Origin: Novosphingobium umbonatum
GTDB lineage: Bacteria; Pseudomonadota; Alphaproteobacteria; Sphingomonadales; Sphingomonadaceae
Assembly (NCBI RefSeq): GCF_004005905.1
Contig: NZ_SACO01000015.1
Coordinates: 20,490 to 84,489, forward strand
Length of the DNA: 64,000 nt
Reading direction: 5' to 3'
Position numbers and translations under genes: made by a program. This document shows, piece by piece, positions 27,605-37,891 of this stretch; position 1 is the first letter of the stretch, and each line of letters begins with the position of its first letter. The notes under the pieces are model-generated. The model saw only the letters and a program-made list of their open reading frames with translations, was not told the DNA's origin and ran no database searches.

Positions 27605-27885
27605 AAAGGCCTCCATAGGCGCATATGCCCTGCGGGAAAAGCCGTGGTTTGGGCACTTATGCCCCGCCTTGAACGGGGCGTTGCGGGCAATTTGCCCCCG
27701 CCAATCGCCGGAAAGGCAAAGCAAATGCGACAGGATGTGCAGGTAAATGCAGCTAGGACTTGCATCGGGTGAACAAGCCGTTTATTTGAGCGGTGAAGTC
27801 TACTCCTGCGGTAGGCTTTCCGCACGGCGCGCCACGCATGTGGAATGTGTCGCGCGTGGTCCACTCGCTGTTCAAGGATACACAC

Positions 27886-28074
27886 ATGCGCAAGATCATT
27901 TTCGCCGCTGCCGTTGCTGGCGCCGCTCTGAGCCTGGCTGCCTGCTCGAAGACCGAAGAAGCTGCTTCGTCGGTTGATTCGGCTGCTTCGGAAGTCGCTT
28001 CGGCTGCTGACTCGGCTGCTTCGGTTGCCGATTCGGCTGCTACCGAAGCTGCTTCGGCTGCTTCGTCGAACTAA
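27886..28074 (+). CDS. Small Ala/Ser-rich lipoprotein
   Basis: A 62-residue protein from ATG 27886 with AAGGAT about 8 bases upstream. The signal peptide MRKIIFAAAVAGAALSLAAC ends in a good lipobox (LAAC), so the mature lipoprotein is only about 43 residues. That part is made of DSAAS- and ASEVASA-like short repeats rich in Ala, Ser and acidic residues. This resembles entericidin-like and other small envelope lipoproteins. Strong terminators follow, which fits a well-expressed monocistronic gene. Its role is unknown. Confidence 0.8.
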   Translation: MRKIIFAAAVAGAALSLAACSKTEEAASSVDSAASEVASAADSAASVADSAATEAASAASSN

Positions 28075-28106
28075 TCTTTCGCGCGTAAGCGCAAAGATCT
28101 AGGTCG

Positions 28107-28147
28107 AGGCGCGCGGGAACTTCGAGTTCCTGCGCGCCTTTCCTTTT
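28107..28147 (+). terminator. Terminator of the small lipoprotein gene
   Basis: AGGCGCGCGGGAACT pairs with AGTTCC-T-GCGCGCCT around a TTCG tetraloop and is followed by TTCCTTTT. It lies 33 bases after the stop. Confidence 0.85.
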
Positions 28148-28181
28148 GTGCGCGGCACGCAGGCGCGCGAAAGGCGGATAT

Positions 28182-28215
28182 AGAAAAAGCGCCGAATCGC
28201 TCCGGCGCTTTTTCT
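28182..28215. terminator. Bidirectional terminator between converging genes
   Basis: AGAAAAAGCGCCG pairs with CGGCGCTTTTTCT around a 7-8 base loop. With an A-run on one side and a T-run on the other it can stop both the lipoprotein transcript and the leftward beta-lactamase-like gene ending at 28253. Confidence 0.88.
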
Positions 28216-28252
28216 ATGCGAATCAGGGATTTGCGGGAATTTTGGCCCGGGT

Positions 28253-29404
28253 TTAACGGGCCGTATTCAGCGCCAAACCCTTGGCCCCATTGGGGTAATT
28301 TTCATACAAGGCGCGGGCAATCGCCGCGATCCGCTGTTCGCGGCCCGGCTTGCCGCCCTGACCGGTCACATAAATCGCCACCGCCAAAGTGCGCCCGTCC
28401 GATGTGCGGATCAGGCCCACATCGCTGGAGGTGTTGGACAAAGTGCCCGTCTTGTGCCCGATCAACGCATCATCGGGCAGCAGCGCCTTCATACGGTGAA
28501 TACCGGTCACGCAGCGGCGCATCGCGCCTAGCAGGACTTCGCGGCTCTGTGCGCTGAGCCACTGGCCTTGATAGAGGCCAGCCAGCAACACAGCCATCGC
28601 CTGCGGCGTGGTGCTGTCGCGCAGGTCGATACTGCGGGCAGGGTCCACCACGCCATCATCGCGCACCATCGTGGCAATATCGCGGTCCAGACGGATGCCT
28701 GATACGCCTACACGGCGCAGCCAGCGCGTTACCACCTGCGGCCCGCCCATCGCGGCCAGCAGCGCGTCGGTAGCATGGTTGTCGCTGCGGGTGATGGCCA
28801 GCTCGATCAATTGCTCCGCGCTCATCATCGCGCCGGGGCGCACCGGCGCCACAGCGGTGGACAGGCGGCGCGAGGGCACCGGCACCATCAGCGGATAGCG
28901 GTCATTCAGGCGATAGCGGCCCTGATCCACACCTTCGAGGAAAGCGGCAACAATCGCGATCTTGCCCGTGCTGGCCAGCGGGAAGGGTTGATCACCCATA
29001 ACAGACACGCCCTGACCGCTGCCCAGATCGACCGCAGCCACGCCGATACGGCCATTGGAGGCATCGGCCAGATGGGCCAGACGCGTTTCAAACCCGCCCT
29101 GCACCATGCGCGGCGCGGGCTGGGGCGCGATGGGAGCCGAATAGGGCACGGCCGATTGCGGCGGCAAGGCGGAAATCGGTTCGGATTGGGCAAAACGTGG
29201 CGCGGCCTGTTTGGGCTCTGCCGGTGCTTCCACGCGCTTGGCCCGTTTCACCCCTGCAGGAGCGACGGGATTGCCGAACAGGCGGTCAAAGGCCTGTTCC
29301 ACATTGTCCACACCATGCGAGCCACCCGCCAAAGCGGGCGCTGCCGTCACAGCCGTCAACAGCGCCAGAGCGCTAACCAAGGATGGTGTAATCCGGAGCA
29401 TCAT
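28253..29404 (-). CDS. Class A beta-lactamase-fold serine hydrolase lacking Glu166
   Basis: An exported 383-residue protein: signal peptide to about residue 26 (TAAPALA), a Pro/Ala-rich linker to about 105, then a class A beta-lactamase-like domain. The nucleophile motif is STGK, the second is SDN (TRSDNHATDAL), and the third is HKTG. The omega-loop stretch reads LDRDIATMVRDDG and then RDSTTPQAMA. Where true class A enzymes have the deacylating glutamate (RWEPELN), this has Ile in an otherwise alignable LDR-x-x, so turnover of beta-lactams is doubtful. It may be a cell-wall enzyme or penicillin-binding relative rather than a resistance gene. Confidence 0.85.
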   Translation of the reverse strand: MMLRITPSLVSALALLTAVTAAPALAGGSHGVDNVEQAFDRLFGNPVAPAGVKRAKRVEAPAEPKQAAPRFAQSEPISALPPQSAVPYSAPIAPQPAPRMVQGGFETRLAHLADASNGRIGVAAVDLGSGQGVSVMGDQPFPLASTGKIAIVAAFLEGVDQGRYRLNDRYPLMVPVPSRRLSTAVAPVRPGAMMSAEQLIELAITRSDNHATDALLAAMGGPQVVTRWLRRVGVSGIRLDRDIATMVRDDGVVDPARSIDLRDSTTPQAMAVLLAGLYQGQWLSAQSREVLLGAMRRCVTGIHRMKALLPDDALIGHKTGTLSNTSSDVGLIRTSDGRTLAVAIYVTGQGGKPGREQRIAAIARALYENYPNGAKGLALNTAR

Positions 29405-29536
29405 GCCTGTGTGAGTAAAGGGTTAACCTGTATTTTCTGTTACCCCGCCGCTCCGGCAGAAACCAGTGCGAACCGATGAAGCGCCCCGCGCTTGCGGCAA
29501 AATTGAAGAATGGGCCGTTTCTGCCTGAATTACCTA

Positions 29537-29575
29537 AGAAAAAACCCGAGGAGATTGCTCTCCCCGGGTCTTTTT
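29537..29575 (-). terminator. Terminator of the groSL operon
   Basis: ACCCGAGGAG pairs with CTCCCCGGGT (one mismatch) around ATTGCT, flanked by AAAAA and TTTTT. It lies 23 bases past the groL stop on the minus strand. Confidence 0.85.
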
Positions 29576-29597
29576 GTGCAAAGACGGTTGGCCGGAC

Positions 29598-31238
<1,641 letters not shown>

Positions 31239-31286
31239 CTATTCCTTGTAAAATGTCGTTAAAAGGGGAAATCCGGATCCGGCTGA

Positions 31287-31574
31287 TCAGCCGATGATGC
31301 CCAGGATATCGCTTTCCTTCATGATCAGCAGGTCTTCGCCCGCGACCTTGACTTCGGTGCCCGACCATTTGCCGAACAGCACGCGATCGCCAGCCTTGAC
31401 TTCCAGCGGGGTCACCACGCCAGCTTCGCTGCGCGAGCCGGTGCCAACCGAAACCACGATGCCTTCAGCGGGCTTTTCCTTGGCGCTGTCGGGGATGATG
31501 ATGCCGCCAGCGGTCTTTTCTTCAGCTTCGACGCGGCGGACCAGCACGCGGTCGTGCAGAGGACGGAACGACAT
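31287..31574 (-). CDS. groS: Co-chaperonin GroES (10 kDa)
   Basis: The 95-residue lid of the GroEL chamber. ATG 31574 gives [20 protein letters not shown] with a TAGGAG... ribosome region just upstream; the frame runs open well beyond, but this is the family start. The mobile loop ([21 protein letters not shown]) and the end [13 protein letters not shown] are typical. It is the first gene of groSL, 35 bases after the CIRCE element. Confidence 0.97.
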   Translation of the reverse strand: MSFRPLHDRVLVRRVEAEEKTAGGIIIPDSAKEKPAEGIVVSVGTGSRSEAGVVTPLEVKAGDRVLFGKWSGTEVKVAGEDLLIMKESDILGIIG

Positions 31575-31608
31575 AGGAGTTTTACCTCTCTTACGGGTTG
31601 AATGGTTC

Positions 31609-31635
31609 TTGGCACTCACACGGGGAGAGTGCCAG
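31609..31635 (-). promoter_or_regulatory. CIRCE operator of groSL
   Basis: Read on the plus strand: TTGGCACTC, a 9-base spacer ACACGGGGA, then GAGTGCCAG. This matches the CIRCE consensus (TTAGCACTC-N9-GAGTGCTAA) in length, spacing and the CACTC/GAGTG core. It is the binding site of the heat-shock repressor HrcA. It sits just downstream of the predicted -10 element. Confidence 0.93.
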
Positions 31636-31643
31636 CGAGGGCG

Positions 31644-31672
31644 GATATGGGTGGGGGGCAGGGGGGCGTCAA
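31644..31672 (-). promoter_or_regulatory. Vegetative-type promoter of groSL
   Basis: On the minus strand TTGACG and CATATC are separated by exactly 17 bases. The expected transcription start would place the CIRCE element at about +2 to +28, a standard arrangement for HrcA repression. Confidence 0.7.
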
Positions 31673-31743
31673 GGGCGGCTTTGGCAAAAAATTTGGCCCC
31701 CGATGCGAAAAACATCAGGGGCCATCCATTTTGCGCCGGAAAG

Positions 31744-33129
31744 CTAGGGCTTAACCGCCAAAAGCCCCAGCCTGTCGCGCCGAGCCCAGCGCCAGAGCAG
31801 GCAGACCGACACCACCGCCAGCCCCATGGCCAGCCCGATCCACACGCCAAACCCGCGCAGGGGCGTGGTCAGGCCCAGCAGGACCGCCACGCCAAACCCG
31901 ATCGGCCAATAGCCCGCCAGCGCGATGGTCATGGGCACGCGCGTATCCTGTAGCCCGCGCAAGGCGCCCGCGAGAATGCACTGCGCCGCATCGGCCAATT
32001 GGAAGGCGGCAGCCACCAGCAAATAGCGCGAGGCCAGTGCCACCATCATCGCCTTGTCCGCCGCCGTCACATCGACATAGGCCGACAAAACCAGACGCGG
32101 CGCCAGCACCATGATGCTGGAGGTGATCATACCAATGCCAAGGCCAATCGCCAGCGCGCACCAGCCCGCTCGCCCCATGCCCGCCCTGTCGCCCGCGCCA
32201 TAGAAATAGCCGACGCGGATGGTGGCCGCTTGCCCGATGCCCATGGGCAGCATGAAGGCAAAGGAGGCGATCTGGATGGCCAGCGCATGGGCGGCCAGTT
32301 CGGCCTCGCCAATGCGGCCCATCACAAAGGCGGCGGCGCTGAACAGGCCCGCCTCGGCGGCGACATGCAGGGCAATCGGCAGGCCCAGTTTGGCGATACG
32401 CACAAGACGTGCCCAATCGGGCCGCCACAACCGTCCGAACAGGGCATGGCGGCGCAATTTGCGGTCAAACTGGATCAGCACCAGATAGGCCAGCATCGCC
32501 GCCGTGGCGGTGATCACATTGGCCAGCGCCGAACCCTGCAAGCCCAGCGCAGGCGCGCCCCAATGGCCGAACACCAGCGCATAATTGCCCGCCGCATTCA
32601 CGCCTATCGCAAAGACCGTGACCGCCGTGGCATAAAAGGGCCGCCCCAGCGCCGAGATGATCGAGCGCAGCGTGTTATCCAGCATCATCGGCAGCACTGA
32701 CCATTTGGCAATGGCGAGAAAGCCACCCGCCATGCGCGCCACATCGGGCTTCTGGCCGGTCATCAGCAGGATGCTTTCCCCCTGCGAACATATGCCGATC
32801 ACCACCATGGCGCAGGCCAGTGCCAACCACAGCGACATCCGCGCCGAGCGCCGCACCTCATGCAGCACATGCCGCCCCCGTCCGCGATCGGCCGCGATCA
32901 AGGGGGATACCGCGCCGGTCATGGCGAACATGCTCCACATCATCACGCCCATCAGGCTGACCGAGAGCGAGGCGGCGGCAAGGCTGGCCTCGCCAAGGCG
33001 CGCGACAAAGATCACGTCAATCGCGTAAACCGCCATTTGTAGCACATTGGAGGCGGCCAAAGGCGCCGCCATCCGCAATGTGTCAAAAGCTTCCTTGCGC
33101 CAAGCGCTGTGATCATCGGCCCCGTTCAT
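31744..33129 (-). CDS. MATE family efflux transporter
   Basis: A 461-residue multidrug/toxin extrusion pump from the ATG at 33129 ([15 protein letters not shown]). About twelve hydrophobic helices fall in two pseudo-symmetric halves. The first half has the MATE signatures [26 protein letters not shown] (read in parts) and [29 protein letters not shown]; the second repeats the theme ([28 protein letters not shown]). It resembles the NorM branch, which couples to Na+ or H+. Substrates cannot be read from sequence. The upstream TonB-like gene is 38 bases away on the same strand. Confidence 0.93.
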   Translation of the reverse strand: MNGADDHSAWRKEAFDTLRMAAPLAASNVLQMAVYAIDVIFVARLGEASLAAASLSVSLMGVMMWSMFAMTGAVSPLIAADRGRGRHVLHEVRRSARMSLWLALACAMVVIGICSQGESILLMTGQKPDVARMAGGFLAIAKWSVLPMMLDNTLRSIISALGRPFYATAVTVFAIGVNAAGNYALVFGHWGAPALGLQGSALANVITATAAMLAYLVLIQFDRKLRRHALFGRLWRPDWARLVRIAKLGLPIALHVAAEAGLFSAAAFVMGRIGEAELAAHALAIQIASFAFMLPMGIGQAATIRVGYFYGAGDRAGMGRAGWCALAIGLGIGMITSSIMVLAPRLVLSAYVDVTAADKAMMVALASRYLLVAAAFQLADAAQCILAGALRGLQDTRVPMTIALAGYWPIGFGVAVLLGLTTPLRGFGVWIGLAMGLAVVSVCLLWRWARRDRLGLLAVKP

Positions 33130-33167
33130 ATTGTCGGCATAGGGCTTGGGGGCAGGTGGGGAAAGGC

Positions 33168-33776
33168 CTATTTGCTCAGGATCATCTTGACCTTCACGCC
33201 GGTGATATAGGCCAAAGGCGCGCCATCCTCGCCCAACACGACAGGGCGGCGCATGGCGGCCTTGGCTTCGCAGGCGGTCTTGGCCAGATCGACATCGATC
33301 TCCTTGGGGTCGCGCGTGCAATCGGTGACGCGGCCATCCTTGTCCACTGCCAGCAACAGCTTGATATCCTCCTCGGCCTGACCATCGGGCAGGCGTTTGG
33401 CGGGCAGCAGGAAATCGGCCTTGAACTGGCGCTGGGCCAGAATGCTCTGCCCCAGCGCGGTTTCGGGGATGAAGATGGACACCGGCCCATGGACCAGACC
33501 GAAAGCAGGCGCACCATCGGGCGCGGTGGGCGGGTTATGCTTGCGGGCCTTCACCACATTGACGAGGTCAGCGGCCAGACGCTCGTTGCCGACCACCCGC
33601 AGCACCTCCACCCGCACCACATGGCCATCGGGCGCGATCAGCGCATTGACCTCGGCCATGGCCGAGGTTGCTTCTTTGAGTGCCCATTCGGGATAGTCAT
33701 CGGGCGTGATCGACTTGCCCAAAGTAGGCAGGCTCATCGCGGCGGAGGCCAAAACCAACAGGGACAGGATCGCCAT
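33168..33776 (-). CDS. Exported protein with two TonB-C-like domains
   Basis: A 202-residue protein with a short hydrophobic leader (MAILSLLVLASAAMSLPTLG). Two segments look like TonB C-terminal domains: residues about 38-103 (ALIAPDGHVVRVEVLRVVGN, then VVKARKHNPPTAPDGAPA) and about 137-202 (LAVDKDGRVTDC, then KAAMRRPVVLGEDGAPLAYITGVKVKM). Both follow the pattern of a dG-x-V turn, a helix and a P-x-x-x-DG-x-P strand. There is no long Pro-rich spanning region and no clear inner-membrane anchor, so it is not a normal TonB. Function unknown. Confidence 0.7.
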   Translation of the reverse strand: MAILSLLVLASAAMSLPTLGKSITPDDYPEWALKEATSAMAEVNALIAPDGHVVRVEVLRVVGNERLAADLVNVVKARKHNPPTAPDGAPAFGLVHGPVSIFIPETALGQSILAQRQFKADFLLPAKRLPDGQAEEDIKLLLAVDKDGRVTDCTRDPKEIDVDLAKTACEAKAAMRRPVVLGEDGAPLAYITGVKVKMILSK

Positions 33777-33908
33777 ATCTCACTCCACACGCACACGGGG
33801 CTGTTTGTTGCCTACCTGCGCCAAAACGGTGTTTCGCGCAGGGAAGCAGCAGCCTCTATCCTTGTTGTGTGACACTATGGGGTTGAAGGGCAGCGAAGGG
33901 AAGCTGTT

Positions 33909-34433
33909 TTATTCCTTGGGCTTGAGCGCGGCCAAAGCAGCAAAGGGGCTGTTGTTTTCCGCGCCCAGCAGGCCCGATGCGCGCACCTGTGCGGCCATCG
34001 GCCCTTCGGCAAAGGGATCGATCGACAGGGCAAAGCTCTGCGCCACCGCCTCGCCCAGATCGAAACGTTCGCCGCTATAGGGGATGTCGTCGCAATCGGC
34101 GTCGGACAGCTCGATTTCCTCGTCAGGCTTGATCTCTTGTTGGCTGTCGGGGACAAAGCGCAGCAACAGCGCCTCGTCGACCTTTTGCGGCAGGTCTTCG
34201 GCGGAAATGGCGCAGCTTTGCACGAAAGCCGCCTTCATCCGCCCCTTGGCCACCACGTTTGCGCCTTCGCGCGACAGGGTCAGCGTGGCCTGCAAAAGGC
34301 TGATCGACACGATTCCGAAACGCCTGGCCAGCGCGGCGGCTTCCTCCGGCGTCGGCTCCAGCACAAGGGGCTTGTCCTCGATATGGCGGATATCGATGAT
34401 GCGGGAAAATTCGCTCTCGGGCAGGTCGGTCAT
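33909..34433 (-). CDS. DUF177 (YceD-like) protein
   Basis: A 174-residue DUF177 protein, related to YceD, which is linked to 23S rRNA accumulation in plants and bacteria. The conserved centre is the FVQSCAISAEDLPQKVDEAL region and the acidic LSDADCDDIPYSGERFDLGEAVAQSFALSIDPF region (given in parts), including the family's E-x-x-x-LxxP-type ending. It overlaps the end of the upstream chaperone gene by 4 bases. In many bacteria plsX or rpmF follows; here a TonB-like gene does. Confidence 0.88.
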   Translation of the reverse strand: MTDLPESEFSRIIDIRHIEDKPLVLEPTPEEAAALARRFGIVSISLLQATLTLSREGANVVAKGRMKAAFVQSCAISAEDLPQKVDEALLLRFVPDSQQEIKPDEEIELSDADCDDIPYSGERFDLGEAVAQSFALSIDPFAEGPMAAQVRASGLLGAENNSPFAALAALKPKE

Positions 34434-34975
34434 GCGGCAATCTCGGCGTTTAACAGGGCATCGTCGGGGATGGCGGCCAGCGTATCGGCCAATTGGCGGG
34501 CAAGGGCAGCGGCAGCTTGCGCGCTGACCCCTTCGTTAAAGGACATATTGCGCTCCAACGCCTGCATCAAGGCGGCCTCATCCTGCGCCAGCGCCTCGCG
34601 ATAGGCGCCCAGACGCCCGCCCAGCACGCTCATCAAACGGCCGATATGTTTGCCCACCACCATATCACCCACGCCGGATTCGCGCAGTTGGCCGTCCATG
34701 TCGGTGACAAACAATTCGGTCAGCAACACGCTAGGGCGTTTCAGGCTTTCGACATTTTCCATCCGCAGCAAAGCCAGCGAGAGCACCAGCGTGATCACAT
34801 CAAACCGCCCAGCCAGCGTGTCGGCCACGCCGCCTTCCAGATACCACGCCTTGGCGCGGGCCAGTTCCACCACGCGGTGCCAGAAGGGGCGCACGGCGGC
34901 GTGATCATCCACGCTGCTGCCGAAAAGGCGGCGCAACAGGGAGGGTTTGTTCTGGTCAGAAGTGGTTTGGGTCAT
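34430..34975 (-). CDS. Ubiquinol-cytochrome c chaperone (UQCC1/Cbp3-like)
   Basis: A 181-residue protein of the ubiquinol-cytochrome c chaperone family, which helps cytochrome b assembly in complex III. The ATG at 34975 gives MTQTTSDQNKP; the frame is open far upstream through non-coding sequence. Signatures are FWHRVVELARAKAWYLEGGVADTLAGRFD, a Leu-rich helix and the FVTDMDGQLRESGVGDMVVGKHI segment typical of the family (each read in parts). It overlaps the DUF177 gene. It is divergent from bamE. This chaperone-DUF177 pairing next to bamE is conserved in alphaproteobacteria. Confidence 0.88.
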   Translation of the reverse strand: MTQTTSDQNKPSLLRRLFGSSVDDHAAVRPFWHRVVELARAKAWYLEGGVADTLAGRFDVITLVLSLALLRMENVESLKRPSVLLTELFVTDMDGQLRESGVGDMVVGKHIGRLMSVLGGRLGAYREALAQDEAALMQALERNMSFNEGVSAQAAAALARQLADTLAAIPDDALLNAEIAA

Positions 34976-35194
34976 AGGCTTGATGCGCGCATCGCCCTTT
35001 CGTTCAGCAAGGATTAAATCACCGCCCCCCATGCGCCGGACACCACAATCAAGCGTCCTGTCCCAACGAGAGTTGCGATTGCGCGCAAGGGGCCGTAAGG
35101 CTTGGACAGCGGTAAGCAAGGAAACAGCGCTTGGCAATGCGTGGCGGCGGGGCAACCTGTTCAAGACGCGACCATGCAAGGCGATTTTGGAGCG

Positions 35195-35725
35195 ATGAAA
35201 GTGATGCGGTTTAAGGCAGGCAAGCTGGCCGGTTCGGGCAAAAAAGCAGCTTCGCTCTCGATGCTGGTGGCGGCGGTTGCGCTGTCGGGCTGCAGCACGA
35301 TCCGCGACCATCGCGGTTTCCTTGTCGATCAGGCTTTGGTCGATTCGGTGCTGCCCGGGGTGGATAACAAGATTTCGGTCGAACGCACTCTGGGCCGCCC
35401 CACTTTGGCCAGCCAGTTTGGCGATCAGGCGTGGTATTATATTTCCACCGACACCAAGCAGGTCGCTTTCCGCCGCCCGCAAACCAACCAGCAGACCATT
35501 TTGCGCGTGCGTTTTGACGCCAAGGGCAATGTGATCGCGGTGGACAAGGCGGGTATGGAACGCGTGGCGCGGCTGGATCCGGACAAGGATCTGACCCCCA
35601 CTCTGGGCAAAAAGCGCACGCTGCTTGAAGATCTGTTCGGCAATATCGGCACGGTGGGCGCGGGCGGCATGGGCGGTTCCGGCCAGGGCGGCGGCGGTCA
35701 GGGCGGTGGCCCCAACGGCAGCTAA
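35195..35725 (+). CDS. bamE: Outer membrane assembly lipoprotein BamE
   Basis: A small lipoprotein subunit of the BAM complex that inserts outer-membrane beta-barrels. ATG 35195 gives about 176 residues with a basic start, a hydrophobic signal and the lipobox LSGC near residue 31; further starts upstream (35102) or at 35204 are possible. The SmpA/OmlA core is present: [21 protein letters not shown], then [12 protein letters not shown]. The C-terminus is a long Gly-rich tail ([16 protein letters not shown]), longer than in E. coli BamE. It is divergent from the complex III chaperone. Confidence 0.92.
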   Translation: MKVMRFKAGKLAGSGKKAASLSMLVAAVALSGCSTIRDHRGFLVDQALVDSVLPGVDNKISVERTLGRPTLASQFGDQAWYYISTDTKQVAFRRPQTNQQTILRVRFDAKGNVIAVDKAGMERVARLDPDKDLTPTLGKKRTLLEDLFGNIGTVGAGGMGGSGQGGGGQGGGPNGS

Positions 35726-35783
35726 TTTCAGCCTGTTGGCGCGCGCTTCTGGACAAATCTCCGGCGCGCCCCATATGCTGGTC

Positions 35784-36344
35784 ATGGATAATAGCAAAGC
35801 TGGCCACGGGCTGATCCAGTGGCATGGCACCACCATTGTCGGCGTGAAGAAAAACGGCAAGACCGTGATCGCGGGCGATGGTCAGGTGTCGATGGGCAAC
35901 ACGGTGATGAAGCCCAATGCGCGCAAGGTCCGCCGCATCGGTGATGGCAAGGTGGTGGCCGGTTTCGCAGGCGCCACGGCGGATGCTTTCACCCTGTTCG
36001 AAAGGCTGGAGCGCAAGCTGGAAGCCCATCGTGGCCAATTGCTGCGCGCGGCGGTGGAACTGGCCAAGGATTGGCGCACCGACAAATATTTGCGAAACCT
36101 TGAAGCCTTGATGATCGTGGCGGATGCCGAGACCATGCTGGTGCTGACCGGCAATGGCGATGTGCTGGAGCCTGAAGGCGGGATCACCGCGATTGGCTCT
36201 GGCGGCAATTACGCGCTGGCCGCCGCCCGCGCCGTTTCCGATTACGAGGATGATGCGGAAAAGATCGCCCGCAAGGCCATGGCTGTGGCGGCGGAAATCT
36301 GCGTTTTCACCAATGACCGCGTGACGGTTGAGAGCATTGGCTGA
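35784..36344 (+). CDS. hslV: ATP-dependent protease subunit HslV
   Basis: The proteolytic subunit of HslUV, 186 residues from ATG 35784 (ATG 35775 is an alternative three codons earlier). After removal of a 16-residue propeptide ending in HG, the mature chain would begin with the catalytic threonine of [20 protein letters not shown]. The glycine-rich [13 protein letters not shown] segment is intact. It is 6 bases before hslU, forming the usual hslVU operon, normally heat-inducible. Confidence 0.96.
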   Translation: MDNSKAGHGLIQWHGTTIVGVKKNGKTVIAGDGQVSMGNTVMKPNARKVRRIGDGKVVAGFAGATADAFTLFERLERKLEAHRGQLLRAAVELAKDWRTDKYLRNLEALMIVADAETMLVLTGNGDVLEPEGGITAIGSGGNYALAAARAVSDYEDDAEKIARKAMAVAAEICVFTNDRVTVESIG

Positions 36345-36350
36345 CCCCCT

Positions 36351-37649
36351 ATGAACGAGACATTGACCCCCAAAGCCATCGTCCGCGCGCTGGACGAACA
36401 TATCATCGGGCAGGCCGAGGCCAAGCGCGCCGTGGCCGTGGCCCTGCGCAACCGTTGGCGGCGGCAACGCCTTGGCGCGGATCTGCGCGACGAGGTGAGC
36501 CCCAAGAACATCCTGATGATCGGCCCCACTGGCTGCGGCAAGACCGAGATCAGCCGCCGTCTGGCAAAGCTCGCCGATGCGCCCTTTGTGAAGGTGGAGG
36601 CCACCAAATTCACCGAGGTCGGCTATGTCGGCCGCGATGTGGAGCAGATTGGCCGCGATCTGGCCGAGGAAGCGATCCGGCTGGAAAAGGCCCGCCGCCG
36701 CGAGGCGGTGCGCGATGCGGCCAGCAAGGCGGCGATGGACCGGCTGCTCAAAGCCTTGGTGGGTGAGGGCGCCAGCGAGGCGACCCGCGAAAGCTTCCGC
36801 ATGCGTCTTAACGAAGGCGCGATGAATGATGTCGAGGTCGAGATCGAGCTGGAGGAAGCCCCCGCCCCGATGGAAGTGCCCGGCATGGGCGGCGGCATCG
36901 GCATGATCAACCTGTCCGACATGCTGGGCAAGGCGATGGGCGGCAAGCCCTTGAAGCGCCGCAAGCTGCGCGTAGCCGATGCCTGGGACCGGCTGGTGGA
37001 CGAGGAATCGGAAAAGCGCATGGATCAGGAGGACGTCGCCCGCGTCGCTCTGGCCAATGCGGAAGCCAATGGCATCGTGTTCATCGACGAGATCGACAAG
37101 ATTGCCGTGTCCGATGTGCGCGGCGGCTCGGTCAGCCGTGAAGGCGTGCAGCGCGATCTGCTGCCCTTGATCGAGGGCACCACGATTGCCACCAAATATG
37201 GCCCGATGAAAACCGACCACGTGCTGTTCATCGCCAGCGGCGCTTTCCATGTGGCCAAGCCCAGCGATATGCTGCCCGAATTGCAGGGGCGCCTGCCGAT
37301 CCGCGTCGAGCTGAAGGCTTTGTCCGAAGAGGATTTCGTGCGCATCCTGTCGGAAACCCGCGCCAATCTGGTGGAGCAATATTGCGCTTTGCTGGCCACC
37401 GAAGAAGTGACGCTGGACTTTTCCGCCCCCGCCATCCGCGCCATTGCCCGCACCGCGGCGCAGGTGAACGAAAGCGTGGAGAATATCGGCGCACGCCGTT
37501 TGCAAACGGTGATGGAAAAGCTGCTGGAGGACATTTCCTTCGAGGCCGAGGACCGCAAGGGGGAGACGATCCCGATTGACGAGGCCTATGTCGGCCAGCG
37601 TCTGGGCGAGCTGGCGCAAAACACCGATCTGTCGAAATTCATCCTGTAA
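36351..37649 (+). CDS. hslU: HslU ATPase subunit of HslUV
   Basis: The AAA+ unfoldase that feeds HslV. It has 432 residues. Walker A is GPTGCGKTE, the pore loop is GYVG in [18 protein letters not shown], Walker B is [10 protein letters not shown], and sensor regions and the C-terminal activating tail (NTDLSKFIL) are intact. The intermediate I-domain lies at about residues 110-230. A DUF1737 gene follows 11 bases later. Confidence 0.97.
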   Translation: MNETLTPKAIVRALDEHIIGQAEAKRAVAVALRNRWRRQRLGADLRDEVSPKNILMIGPTGCGKTEISRRLAKLADAPFVKVEATKFTEVGYVGRDVEQIGRDLAEEAIRLEKARRREAVRDAASKAAMDRLLKALVGEGASEATRESFRMRLNEGAMNDVEVEIELEEAPAPMEVPGMGGGIGMINLSDMLGKAMGGKPLKRRKLRVADAWDRLVDEESEKRMDQEDVARVALANAEANGIVFIDEIDKIAVSDVRGGSVSREGVQRDLLPLIEGTTIATKYGPMKTDHVLFIASGAFHVAKPSDMLPELQGRLPIRVELKALSEEDFVRILSETRANLVEQYCALLATEEVTLDFSAPAIRAIARTAAQVNESVENIGARRLQTVMEKLLEDISFEAEDRKGETIPIDEAYVGQRLGELAQNTDLSKFIL

Positions 37650-37660
37650 GGAGCTGCATC

Positions 37661-37870
37661 ATGTCTGACGCCCCTGTTTTCGACACACCCGAAGGCCGCC
37701 CCACCTATCGCCTGCTAACCGGCAAGGATGACCGCGCCTTTTGCGAGCGTGTTTCACTGGCGCTGGCCGAGGGCTGGCGACTCTATGGCTCGCCCACCAT
37801 GACCTATGACGCGGAAAATGCCTGCGTGAAGGTGGGGCAGGCTGTGGTCTGGAAGGATGTGGTCATCTGA
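37661..37870 (+). CDS. DUF1737 small protein
   Basis: A 69-residue protein with a GGAG upstream of the ATG. The core YRLLTGKDDRAFCERVSLALAEGWRLYGSP is the DUF1737 signature, common as a stand-alone small protein. It follows hslU by 11 bases and is probably in that operon. No function is established. Confidence 0.85.
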   Translation: MSDAPVFDTPEGRPTYRLLTGKDDRAFCERVSLALAEGWRLYGSPTMTYDAENACVKVGQAVVWKDVVI

Positions 37871-37891
37871 ACCATAAGGAGGCGATGCCGG

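Noticed and set aside
25547..27772. A 741-residue frame opposite polA
   Set aside because: It is the antisense shadow of a complete polymerase I gene.
28253..29404. An acquired beta-lactam resistance gene
   Set aside because: The catalytic glutamate of class A enzymes is missing and the gene has core-like context and codon use.
35211..37619. An 802-residue frame opposite bamE, hslV and hslU
   Set aside because: Three well-supported genes occupy the other strand and the frame shows no domain.
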